Position numbers and translations under genes: made by a program. Below the pieces are notes generated by a model. That model ran no database searches. It had not been told where the DNA came from and was given only the letters and a program-made list of their open reading frames with translations. DNA of 64,000 nucleotides, from assembly GCA_021234155.1 (NCBI GenBank), contig JAJEKV010000081.1, positions 368,467 through 432,466 of the forward strand, read 5' to 3'. This stretch comes from Isoetes taiwanensis. Lineage: Eukaryota > Streptophyta > Lycopodiopsida > Isoetales > Isoetaceae. Positions within the stretch are counted from its first letter, which is position 1, and each line of letters opens with the position of its first letter. Below are positions 1 through 9,274 of the stretch, piece after piece.

Positions 1-134
1 AAGATATCGTGCAAACTATTGTATTCATCTATCTTCTTCTTCAATGCTCTAGCTCGGTCTTCTATTTCCTCTAATGCTTCATCTTCGCGAATCGCATAGT
101 TCTGGAGGATTTCGCGGACGCCGGCGGCACACGA
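1..134 (-). CDS. Possible partial exon, unrecognised, running off the window start
   Basis: Read on the minus strand, this stretch is open for about 44 codons up to the window edge. It encodes a charged, probably helical segment rich in Glu, Arg and Lys (for example EDEALEEIEDRARALKKK). There is no in-frame Met, and a TGA lies just upstream, so it could only be an internal exon. No family is recognised. It is reported because its composition is protein-like, unlike the surrounding DNA; a chance open frame is quite possible. Confidence 0.25.
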
Positions 135-442
135 TCAACCATACTCAAACGCGTCTTTCCAATGGCGTTATTCAGATAGTAGGCGAGGCATCCCGTGCAT
201 CCTCACATTAGAAAGAGCTACAAATAAGGGGCTTAAGAACGATAATGAACAAGGAGTGATTGCAGAGAAAGGAAATACAAAATGTAACCTTAGATCGCTC
301 CAAAGACGCTGGGATGCTTGCTAGAACTAGATGTGAAGCTGCCAAGCTCTTGTTGCCTCAACCAAGAATATTTAAAGCCGCTAGGGTTTTGGATGTCAGG
401 GTTTTGCTTCAATTCGAACCTTTGTAGGTACAATTAACTTTT

Positions 443-560
443 TTTTTGGTCAACGTCGATATTGACCGTTTTGTCGGTATATCCGTCGATCATCGACGTT
501 TATCAGAACGCGTCGATATCGACGCCGCGACGCCGATTATCGACGTTGCTCAGAATATTT
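443..560. repeat. Left subterminal GTCGAT palindrome cluster
   Basis: Several copies of a short palindromic motif of the form GTCGATnTCGAC or ATCGACG lie within about 100 bp. They are the same motif family found at 5345-5735. Such clusters are typical transposase-binding subterminal repeats of CACTA elements. Open frames here are by-products of the repeat. Confidence 0.55.
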
Positions 561-719
561 CAAACAGCGGAAAACCGCGGACCTATTTCGAGCAAGCAAG
601 AAACTTGGAGGAGCATTTATTCCGCGATTTTTGGCCCCATCGGTCTTGAAGCCCATTTCCTTTGCCAAGCAAGCTCGGAAGGTATGTGCTTGGATCAACC
701 ATCTCTTTTTTGAATCCAT

Positions 720-1085
720 GCTTGTTTTTTCCAAGTTTTAGGGATTTATGTTCTTGTTGTTTGTTCTTCCCATTCTCATCAATCTTGGCCTCTTATGCCT
801 TTTTTTATTCTTGCTTATTTGCTCTTCCAAATTCTTGCTTCTTCTTCCTTCTTCCAAATCCCTCCCTCTTCTATATTCTTTTCCGAATTCTTACATCCCT
901 TTCTCTCATCATCTCTTCCTCTATTTCTTCGTCTTCTTCTATTTCTTCTTCATCATCCTCCTCCACTTTTTCTTCTTCTTCCTCCTCCTCCTCCTCCTCC
1001 ATTCTTCTTCTTCGAATTCTTTTTCACCATTCGTTTTTCCTCTTCGATTCTTCCTCTATTATTTTCTTCGTCGATGAAGGACGGC
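720..1085. repeat. Pyrimidine-rich low-complexity tract (TTC/TCC)
   Basis: The stretch is almost all C and T on the plus strand, with runs of TTC and TCC. The open frames across it encode only poly-Ser, poly-Phe or poly-Leu and are not treated as genes. It may be a pyrimidine-rich untranslated leader or intron sequence of the element around it. Confidence 0.6.
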
Positions 1086-1099
1086 TTCCTTTGTTTTTG

Positions 1100-1830
1100 T
1101 TTTTTTCTTTTTTTAATGCAAGGTCGATGAATGACCTTGCAATGTTTTGTTTCTTACTTAGTTTAATATTTTTTTCTAACCATTGGATGTCTTGTTTTGC
1201 ATGCATAACTCCTAACAAAATGCGTTGCTTTTGCGAACGACAACGAACACCTTGTACTTATTCCATGTAAGAATTTATTTTTAATACGTTTAAGTTTAAT
1301 GCTTTGTTTAGGTTTAAAAAAACTTGGGAGACTTGGGCAAGGGGCATGGTCGACTCCACCTTGAGTGGAGGGGACTAAGTGCTTCGGGTCCAAGCTCACC
1401 TACTACTCTTGTAAATTTATTTGCTAATGTATTTAGGTTAATCCACGAATCCTTTTTTTCTTTTGTTTTTTTTATGCATTGCCGATAAAATTAGTTTAAT
1501 TTGGTTTGTAGGTATGGCCCCAAATGTGAAGACACAAATGCTTAGTGAGATTAGACGGTGCTCATAAATGAGATATGTGCCAACGAAAGTCCCCCGACAG
1601 GAGACATAAACTAGTCAACGCCTCGACCATTTTGTAAGGCATGTCCAAAGGAAGTGTCAAAATGAGTTAGCATCAAAATGGCCAGTGCCAGGGAGGAAAT
1701 GTTGACATCTCTTGAACACACATGTAAAGTCAATGCTTGGAAACCCCATGGTCGAACGGAGACATGTTTGAACCATTCGCTGACTTCAAAGTCCCAATGC
1801 AAAGGCTCGTGGTCGAGGAATGGGTAGCTA
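1100..1830. other. No gene seen
   Basis: AT-rich sequence with a short GC-rich patch near 1320-1400. Open frames on both strands are short and lack family signatures. Confidence 0.5.
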
Positions 1831-1831
1831 G

Positions 1832-2681
1832 TTGGAATTCCTCCAAAAAGCGGCGTCAAGAGATCACAAGAATGTCATTAAGGATCTCAATGCACGCCGG
1901 TTGGAGATAATAAGAAATGCCTTGCATCAAGGGGAAGCTCTAGTGGGAGCAGGGCCTAGCATGCCCCACTTTTCTTTGGAAAATCACATGAAGACATCAA
2001 TCTTCGTTGAACCCATACCCATAGAGGTCCGTAGAGCCGATGCTTTGATTGAAGAGAGATCAACTCATAGCACATATCAAATCAAGATCATTAAAACACA
2101 ACACTTCCAAGATGATGAGTTCTATCTTTGGATGGGTTTATAAAGGGGAGATAGGAGCATGTCATATGAGAAGGCCCAAAAAATATATACGCTTCAAGAG
2201 TCCGTGAGATCCGCAGACCTGGCTACACCCATTGGACTTGCTTATGAAGTTGCTAGCTCTATTTGGGGGTACCATAGGGCCAATGGTGATTCTACCATTT
2301 ATGAATGGAGAAACACTTGCACACTTGTTTGACTATTTACCTCAGGACCTTTCACGTTATAGGAGATGGTCAAACGCAATAGCCCACACGACAAAAAGGC
2401 CTCCTAAACACATATCCGCTGAAGTTAGGGCTCGAATGAGAGTTGTATATCAGTATGTTCCAGAGATAGCTCTTGCCCCAGCGAAGGTGTCATTTGAGAT
2501 CCACAAGGGCCACTTTACTCACACAAAGCTCAATTGCAAAAGAGTCAAATTACATTTTGACGACAAGTACACAAATGTTTGGGTGGCAATTGGTGATTGG
2601 GATGACGCATTACATTATTATTGCAAAGAACGCCGTCCCATGTTGAAGAGCCAATACTCACTTTCAGATGGACAAGTTTAA
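1832..2681 (+). pseudogene. Broken coding stretch inside the CACTA-like remnant, unrecognised
   Basis: Two plus-strand open frames follow each other (1832-2143 and 2232-2681) with a frame change between them. The second encodes a 149-residue, moderately basic, protein-like sequence with several Trp and Tyr near its end (motifs VWVAIGDWDDALHYY and CKERRPMLKSQ). I do not recognise a TNP2 transposase signature in either. They could be decayed transposase or a captured host gene. Codon composition suggests former coding sequence, but this is not certain. Confidence 0.35.
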
Positions 2682-2929
2682 ATATCCTTGGTACAAGAAA
2701 AGTGTCTTTGAGAAATCAAGGATGATGATCGTGGTTTGGGGGACGAAATTCATGATGTCTATGCATTGGGATACATCTATGACATGCTCCTTGATTTTGT
2801 GCAAGCTATGCTGACGAATGGAGTGGTTTAACAATGTCGACAATGGCCAATACATCAATCCAACACATATGTACCAACAACGTCTTGACAAGTTGGAGGA
2901 GCAAAAACAAGAATGATGGCTCATCACGC

Positions 2930-3560
2930 GACGTGTTCACAACAACGATGCAAAGCTTCCGAAGTTGTTGAAGCCTTACAAAGTGTTGGAATATCTTCCA
3001 CCATGGTTGTGAGACAAAGACGACATATGAAGTGCATGGATGCCTTGGAGATGTCAAAGTTTTGTTTTAAAAGACTTAAAGAATGAATTAGACATTGTAT
3101 ACCTTGTCTAGAACGTTGTGTAACTAGTAAATATTTAAAGACATTTGTAAGTCGAGCCATGTTAATATCGTCAAACTTTTATTCTGTCAATATAATAAAA
3201 CAAAGCTTGTTAAATGTGCAATGAAGTTTCTATGTAATTAAGGTTTCTTAATTTCTTAATATGTCATTCAACACACTCAATATTAATAACTTAGGGGTAC
3301 TTGTGCATGTCCAAAGAATCATGAGCTTTAGTCACAAGTGACCTACTATGGGTTGCCAACCCTGTTACTTTGGTGGATTGACAACATTCTTGACGACAAC
3401 AAACCCGCGTTTGCCCACGTTTGGGGAAGTACTTGGTTCGGACGGAGTCCGCCACCGCCACCTAAACCATTTTGCGGATTTGGTATGCATTATTAGCTAG
3501 GTTAACATTTAGGTTAGTAGTTTATTTTTAATATATTCTAATAAATATTTTTCTAAATGT
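2930..3560. other. No gene seen
   Basis: AT-rich spacer inside the CACTA-like remnant. Minus-strand frames between 2664 and 3160 lack recognisable features and overlap the end of the broken plus-strand coding stretch. Confidence 0.5.
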
Positions 3561-3859
3561 AGGGTGCATATCCACCATTGTTCTTTTCTTCGTGTGCTTG
3601 GGTTGCACCCTTATATTTGGGGCCTGTTTGGGTACCAACCCCAGACGCAACCGCAGCCCAAGAAGAATAAGAGGCGAGGGCTCATCTCGAGGACGAGGAT
3701 CCCACGATCTCGAGTATGGATCTCCGTCATATCACGCATGGTCTCACCGGGGAAGAAAGCACACCACCCAACGACGGGTCAGTTTCAGCCACGCCAACGC
3801 GTTGTCGCTGAAGAATTTAGCCAGCGTGCAAAGGGCCCTGGCCGCAACTAGGGCGAGGG

Positions 3860-5050
3860 GTGTTCCCGCTCGACATAGCTTTGCCTACACTGGCGAATAT
3901 CAGGGCGAGCCTCAGGAACCTCCCCGAAGGAGCGTCGGTAATGAGCGTCGACGGCAAAATAAGGTCCCCCGACTTTCCTCTTCAGCTTCAGCTAGAGAGG
4001 CTTCTGGACCGCCCACTGAACGTGCACACCACTTCTTATATGAGTGAGTTCGTCTTCAATTACGTAATTTATGGTTCACTAACACTTATTCATATGTATT
4101 AACTTTGAAGTCGATTTTCTTTGTTGAGTGAAGCGAACACAAGTTTCCGCTGGGCACTACTAAAGATGGAGAGGAATTTTATAGAAGACTGAATGCCCTC
4201 ACGAACAACATTGTTACCAACGTCCACAAGGGTACTTGGAGGGATGACTCATTTGATGCAGAGAAAATAGAACTAAGGAATAGGCTAGAGGAGGAATATC
4301 CTGAGCTCAAAACGACTGTGATGAACAGAGCTGGTCAACATGTTAAAGCCATGAGGTATTACCTTCCCTTGTTCTTAATCGTGATCAATATCGTACTCAT
4401 GTTTGATTTACGTTATGCAGACACGACCAGAAGAAGAGACTGATAAAACATGCTGATATGGAAAATGTCCCGATAGAAGAAGCGACTCGACCCCATTGGA
4501 TGACCGAAGCGTCATTCGTAGTACATCTCTAATGCTTAGCACAAGTCCTAGACATATATCTAGATTAATATAAAGGGACTAAGGACTTGTGTTGTGTTGC
4601 AGTCTTGCAAGGCCAACATATTGTCAGCGAGAGGAGTAGCGGCAACTCAGCCAGCTTTGGCAGCAAGGTACGACGCAGAATCGGAGCGTTATGCTACCAA
4701 CATGACTGGATCTGGTGGTTATAGTAATTTTAACAGCTTGTGCCAAACAATCCTTAAACGGCCAGCGACTAGAGATGATCGCGAAAGGGCTAATCGATTG
4801 GGCAATGCGGCGGCCATCCGAATCGCTCTTGGTGAAAAGGGTGATGTATGTATTATTCACTACATAATTCTTTGCAAGTATTTAGCTTTAAGCTTCGTGA
4901 TATGTTTTCATGGCAGGACGACGAGGAAGACGAGAGGTCATACGGTAGCGCAGCTTGAACTCTTCGATTTTTATGTTATGTCTCGCTATTCTCCAACTCC
5001 AAGTGTGGTGAATAGACTTTACGTATTTTGTAGTTCAATGATACATTAAC
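3860..5050 (+). pseudogene. Transposase_24-like fragment of a CACTA element
   Basis: Protein-like pieces on the plus strand can be read as exons. About 4139-4353 encodes a segment containing WRDDSFDAEKIELRNRLEEEY. About 4420-4515 begins HDQKKRLIKHADMENVP and contains PHWMTEASF. About 4594-4850 encodes a segment with GSGGYSNFNSLCQ and RDDRERANRLGNAAA. GT and AG dinucleotides lie near the joints. The arrangement (WMTE motif, then a K/R-rich stretch, then a GS-Y/F motif) resembles the Transposase_24 proteins that accompany CACTA transposases in plants. Frame breaks between pieces suggest decay. The family call is from memory of the pattern and is moderate at best. Confidence 0.4.
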
Positions 5051-5149
5051 TTTTGTTGAATATGATTTTGAAAGTATATTTTCTCACTACTTTTTATATT
5101 TTGATTACGTGTACGCCTCTGATACCTAAGTCTATTTTAAGAACGATCT

Positions 5150-5342
5150 TTAATTGATTAATTTAGATTTTAATTGATTAATTTAGATTTTAGTTGTTTT
5201 TAATTAGATTTTAATTGATTAATTTAGATTTCTCCAAATATTTTATTTGATAAATAAAATTTGAAGTCTTTACAACTTAATATGTCTTAAATTGCACCCA
5301 TTAAATTTTTTAAATTTTTAAATTTTTTAATTTTTTTTTAAT
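5150..5342. repeat. AT-rich short tandem repeats
   Basis: Three degenerate copies of a unit like TTTTAATTGATTAATTTAGA occupy about 5150-5232. They are followed by an A/T homopolymer-rich tract around 5290-5342. No coding content. Confidence 0.7.
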
Positions 5343-5344
5343 AT

Positions 5345-5735
5345 TTAGAGACGTCGATGATCGACGCCGGCGTAAGTGGCACACCACACCAAACGCGACC
5401 GCGACCGCCGTGAACCTCCGTGGCACGCCACCATGACCGCGCCACCATGGATCGCCGGTGAACGTCGATCATCGACGCGTTCATTGAAGCGGTGACGTTT
5501 GGGCGGCTGTGGCATCACCGTGGCATCGCCACGTCACGACCGGTCGATGATCGGCGATTCATCGTCGACCATCGACGCCACTATTTCGACACGTATTTCG
5601 ACGGTTTTTGGTCGACGATCGACGGTCGTCAGTCGATACAGAGGTTTACCGTCGACCTTTGAACGTCGATGATCGACGTTGCATCGACGTTCAAAGGTCG
5701 ATATAGACGTCGAAAAGGCTCAACGTTTTTGTAGT
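5345..5735. repeat. Right subterminal GTCGAT palindrome cluster and CACTA-like end
   Basis: Dense copies of GTCGATGATCGACG-type palindromes occur here, many more than on the left. The cluster stops at a TTTTTGTAGTC terminus. The motif match to 443-560 is the reason the two are treated as ends of one element. Confidence 0.55.
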
Positions 5736-6208
5736 CTTATTTGGATCTTGGACTATTTGGAGCTTTCTCCCATCTGATATGCCATCCTTTCTTTGTGGCA
5801 CTATTCTTTCTATGGCTCATTACTTTGGCTGTGTCTAATGAGGTGTCATCTAAATTGCTTAAAAAGTCCTTTAATGTACAACATTATACTCCTCTATTAT
5901 ATGCAAGTTTGAGGTCTTAATTGGCCACATTGTTAATGTCCAAAAACACCTCATTCAAATGTCGCGATATAATAACATCAAAATAATATATCTTTGAAAT
6001 TTTCTACTTATTAGCACACCAGCCTGCCGGGCCTACAGCCTTTCCTCAAATTCTAGCCTATCCACGTGTAATTTCCATGTCATCAAAATCTGATGTGCCT
6101 TATTTTGCACCGTTAGATCTCTACATTCGCAAATCTAAGGCCAGGGAAATTAGAAAATCTTCCAAAAATGGGCACGGAGATGGAAAGGGTCACGGAATAA
6201 CTGCCTTT
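5736..6208. other. No gene seen; holds a Helitron-5'-end-like sequence at about 6050-6170
   Basis: No open frame stands out. From about 6050 the sequence (starting TTCTAGCCTATCCAC) aligns loosely over about 110 bp with 27331-27440, including a shared CCGTT(A/G)GATC motif and an ATCTAAGG motif. These may be 5' ends of related Helitrons. No matching 3' end is seen for this copy. Confidence 0.35.
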
Positions 6209-6560
6209 TCTTTTTTTTTCAAGCCTCCTTTATTGAAATTTTATTAATGCAACTAGGGCGGTCGCCTCGGGGCAGGCAAGCTTCTCTTCTATCTTCGGAC
6301 GCCGGATCTCTGAGTCCGATTAGTCCTTTGCTTTCTGTCGCACATCTCCAGAATGTGTTGTTTTAGGTCTTCAATCACTTTAAGGTTACAATGGAGCCAG
6401 GACTTCAATGCCTTTAAAGGGTCGCCGTATGCAGAAGCCGATTGCTGTATCATGATTTTTTTCCTTTCTTTTGCGGTGGCGTTCCTCCAAGTCGGACGTG
6501 ATACTGTGAAGATCGAGCAGAGAAGAGCGATAGATCACAACCATTATCAGGCCCGATCAT
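6209..6560 (-). mobile_element. 3' end of a poly(A) retroelement (LINE-like), minus strand, split by the giant MULE
   Basis: Read on the minus strand, the segment ends with a CAATAAA signal shortly before an A-rich tail (T-run at 6210-6219 on the plus strand). Upstream is a short minus-strand open frame of about 55 residues containing the motif YGDPLKALKSWLHCNLK. The giant MULE begins directly to its right. A LINE or another processed retroelement is the best guess; no reverse transcriptase is present. Confidence 0.4.
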
Positions 6561-6569
6561 CTGTCTTCT
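6561..6569. repeat. Left target-site duplication of the 20-kb MULE (CTGTCTTCT)
   Basis: The nine bases directly outside the left terminal repeat are identical to the nine bases directly outside the right one at 26644-26652. A 9-bp duplication is the signature of Mutator-superfamily insertion. Confidence 0.9.
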
Positions 6570-6626
6570 GGAAGTCCGTATATCTCAAGCGGGATCTGGT
6601 TAATGTGGCCAGATTTCCCGTTATCA
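6570..6626 (+). repeat. Left terminal inverted repeat of the 20-kb MULE
   Basis: Begins GGAAGTCCGTATATCTCAAG and contains CTGGTTAATGTGGCCAG, which includes the core of the minisatellite unit found throughout the element. Identity to the right repeat is essentially complete across 57 bp. Confidence 0.9.
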
Positions 6627-7124
6627 ACCACTACATTGCCATGCCCGCCATCCATCCGATTGATGGCCATGGGGTTTTGGCGCATTAACCCATTCATGGG
6701 GCAGGATGCCATGCGAGAGCAGCCATGCGGGATATCCCATGCTACTTGCCATGCCATGCCAAATCCGCATTAACTGCAACCTGCCAACCGTACCTGCAGA
6801 AGTCCCTTGAACCGAATCATTTCTGTCCTGCAGTCATATCATCGCTTCATTCCTTACAACTTCAACGGCCCGCCACGCACGTTGCCATACCAAGCTTAAC
6901 TAGGCGATTTTATTTCACTTCCATTTCAGGTAATGTCACATGGTCACCCATGGTTAATGTGGCCATCAATCGAGGGGATTAATGTGGCCATAGATTTTCA
7001 AAATGTCCACCACAACGGTCACTACAACGGTCATGGGTTTAGGGTATATATGGGATGTCGTGGGTTAGGGTTTAAGGCAATTCATTGGGTTTCAATTCAG
7101 TTGAGATCAAGCAATCGAAGAAAC

Positions 7125-7699
7125 ATGGTGAGGACCAGGCAACAGCTTGCTGAGTGCAGTGTCCCCAATGTTCACACTATTGAAGATGTCGTGGTTCACT
7201 TGAATTGGCTTCAGGAGGACGTTGGAACAATTCTTGCAGAGAATAACAGTATCCACACATTTACAAGTGAGCATCTGCTTTTTTTCCTTCATATGAATTG
7301 TTTATTTGTGGTTGTGATTTGATTGTAGCTACACGTTTTATTTATACAGAGAGAGTGGAGAAAGGTGAGATCAACTTGAACCAGCCCCGGCATTACATAG
7401 ATGACAATGATAGGCCGACAGAGGGAGCAATGATAGCTGAGTTGAAAATGCGCATTATCCAAGCCAAGGCATTGAAGAAATTGCTGGCTTTGGACTTCCT
7501 GTGGCAGGGCAACACTCTGAAGCCCTGTTTTGTTAAACTGTATGAGACACGCAAGTTGGAGAAGAAGCGTCTCATCAAGATGTCCGCAGGGTTTGATGCA
7601 AGTCTTTGCGAAGTCCTCGACCACATGTTGTGGTGGGAGTCCATATCTGTGCCTGAAGTTACCGTCGAGAGCGTGCAGGCAGAGGCCATGCAGGACTGA
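7125..7699 (+). CDS. Two-exon gene carried by the MULE, unrecognised product (163 aa)
   Basis: Exon 1 is 7125-7266 and exon 2 is 7350-7699. The intron has GT at 7267 and AG at 7348-7349, and the join keeps frame, giving 163 residues from ATG to TGA. The start MVRTRQQLAEC is the first ATG giving an open frame consistent with the splice. The product is helical in appearance: an acidic N-terminal half (IEDVVVHLNWLQEDVGTIL) followed by a Lys-rich middle (ETRKLEKKRLIKM) and a Trp-containing C-terminus. I recognise no domain. It lies between the left terminal repeat and the first satellite array and reads without frame damage, unlike the transposase genes nearby. It could be an accessory MULE protein or a captured host gene. 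Confidence 0.5.
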
Positions 7700-7800
7700 A
7701 GTTGTTTCGGATTGAATTACCATTAGCCTTGTATTACCTTTGAAATATATTATATCATACTATTGAACTCTATTACTGTTGTAATTGTATGTTGACTAAA

Positions 7801-9274
7801 CTACAGTGGCCACATTAACCAAAATGGGTTAAGGTGGCCATGGGTTAATGTGGCCATAGATTAATGTGGCAATAGGTTAGTGTGGTCATGTGCCAACCAT
7901 TGAATACCACACTTTATACCATGGTAGCACACTTTAAAGGAAAAGCCACTAACACTTAGGGTTAATGTGGCCATGGGCTAAAGTGGTCACATTAACCATT
8001 ATCGTTTAATGTGGCCATGGTTAATGTAGCCATGACTTAAGGTGGCCACATTAACCACTATGGTTTAATGTGGCCATGGGTTAATGTGGCCATGGTTTAA
8101 TGTAGCCATGGCCTAAACTGGCCACATTAACCATTGGCCACATTAAGCCATGGCCACATTAACCCATGGTGGTTAATGTGGCCAAAGGGTTAATGTGGGC
8201 AATGGGTTAATGTGGCCAATGGATTAATGTGGCCAATGGGTTAATGTGGACACTGTGTTAATGTGGCCATGTGGCAATAGGTTAGTGTGGTCATGTGCCA
8301 ACCATTGAATACCACACTTTATACCATGGTAGCACACTTTAAAGGAAAAGCCACTAACACTTAGGGTTAATGTGGCCATGGGCTAAAGTGGTCACATTAA
8401 CCATTATCGTTTAATGTGGCCATGGTTAATGTAGCCATGACTTAAGGTGGCCACATTAACCACTATGGTTTAATGTGGCCATGGGTTAATGTGGCCATGG
8501 GTTAATGTGGGCAATGGGTTAATATGGGCAATGGGTTAATGTGGCCAATGGATTAATGTGGCCAATGGGTTAATGTGGACACTGTGTTAATGTGGCCATG
8601 TGGCCATGGGTTTATGTGGCCATAGGTTAATGTGGCCATGGGTTAATGTAGCCTTGGGTTAATGTGGCCATAGGGTTAATGTGGCCATAGGGTTAATGTG
8701 GACACTGTGTTAATGTGGCCATGTGGCCATGGGTTTATGTGGCCATAGGTTAATGTGGCCATGGGTTAATGTAGCCTTGGGTTAATGTGGCCATAGGGTT
8801 AATGTGGCCAAAGGCTCGTGGGGTTAATGTGGCCATAGGGTCATAGGGTCATGGGTTAATGTGGCCCTAGGGTTAATGTGGCCATATGGTTAATGTGGCC
8901 ATAGATCATAGGGTCATGGGTTAATGTGGTCATAGGGTTAATGTGGCCATAGGGTTAATGTGGCCCTAGGGTTAATGTGGCCATAGGGTTAATGTGGCCC
9001 TAGGGGCCATAGGGTTAATGTGGCCAAAGGCTCGTGGGGTTAATGTGGCCATAGGGTCATAGGGTCATGGGTTAATGTGGCCCTAGGGTTAATGTGGCCA
9101 TATGGTTAATGTGGCCATAGATCATAGGGTCATGGGTTAATGTGGTCATAGGGTTAATGTGGCCATAGGGTTAATGTGGCCCCTAGGGTTAATGTGGCCA
9201 TAGGGTTAATGTGGCCCTAGGGTTAATGTGGCCATAGATCATAGGGTCATGGGTTAATGTGGTCATAGGGTTAA
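7801..9274 (+). repeat. Minisatellite array A, 16-17-bp unit (GGTTAATGTGGCCATG)
   Basis: About 1.4 kb of degenerate copies of the unit, nearly all in the same orientation as in the left terminal repeat. Larger blocks are themselves duplicated: about 230 bp starting at 7866 recurs from about 8269, about 124 bp starting at 8582 recurs from about 8706, and about 215 bp starting near 8807 recurs near 9022. This points to repeated unequal exchange or slippage. The nested MULE at 9275 interrupts the array, and its last copies are at 12615-12670. Confidence 0.92.

Larger units (their letters stand above)
440..5735. mobile_element. CACTA-like (En/Spm) element remnant
   Basis: The segment is bracketed by clusters of short GTCGAT/ATCGAC palindromes at 443-560 and 5345-5735, which resemble the subterminal repeats of plant CACTA elements. 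The right edge ends in TTTTTGTAGTC at 5726-5736, one base from the usual CACTA terminus ending in GTAGTG. No matching left terminus is visible, so the left end is probably lost or diverged. The interior holds a fragment resembling plant Transposase_24-type proteins (3860-5050) and unrecognised broken coding stretches. The class assignment is an inference from the subterminal repeats and the single end. Confidence 0.4.

Noticed and set aside
662-1270. 202-codon open frame rich in Ser, Phe and Leu
   Set aside because: It follows a C/T-rich low-complexity tract and has no domain or codon character of a gene.
8640-9270. Telomere-type repeats (CATAGGG, TAGGGTTAA)
   Set aside because: The similarity to TTTAGGG is local to the minisatellite variant; there are no consecutive 7-bp telomere units.
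7801-9274. CRISPR-like array
   Set aside because: Units are 16-17 bp, contiguous and degenerate with no unique spacers; it is a minisatellite in plant DNA.
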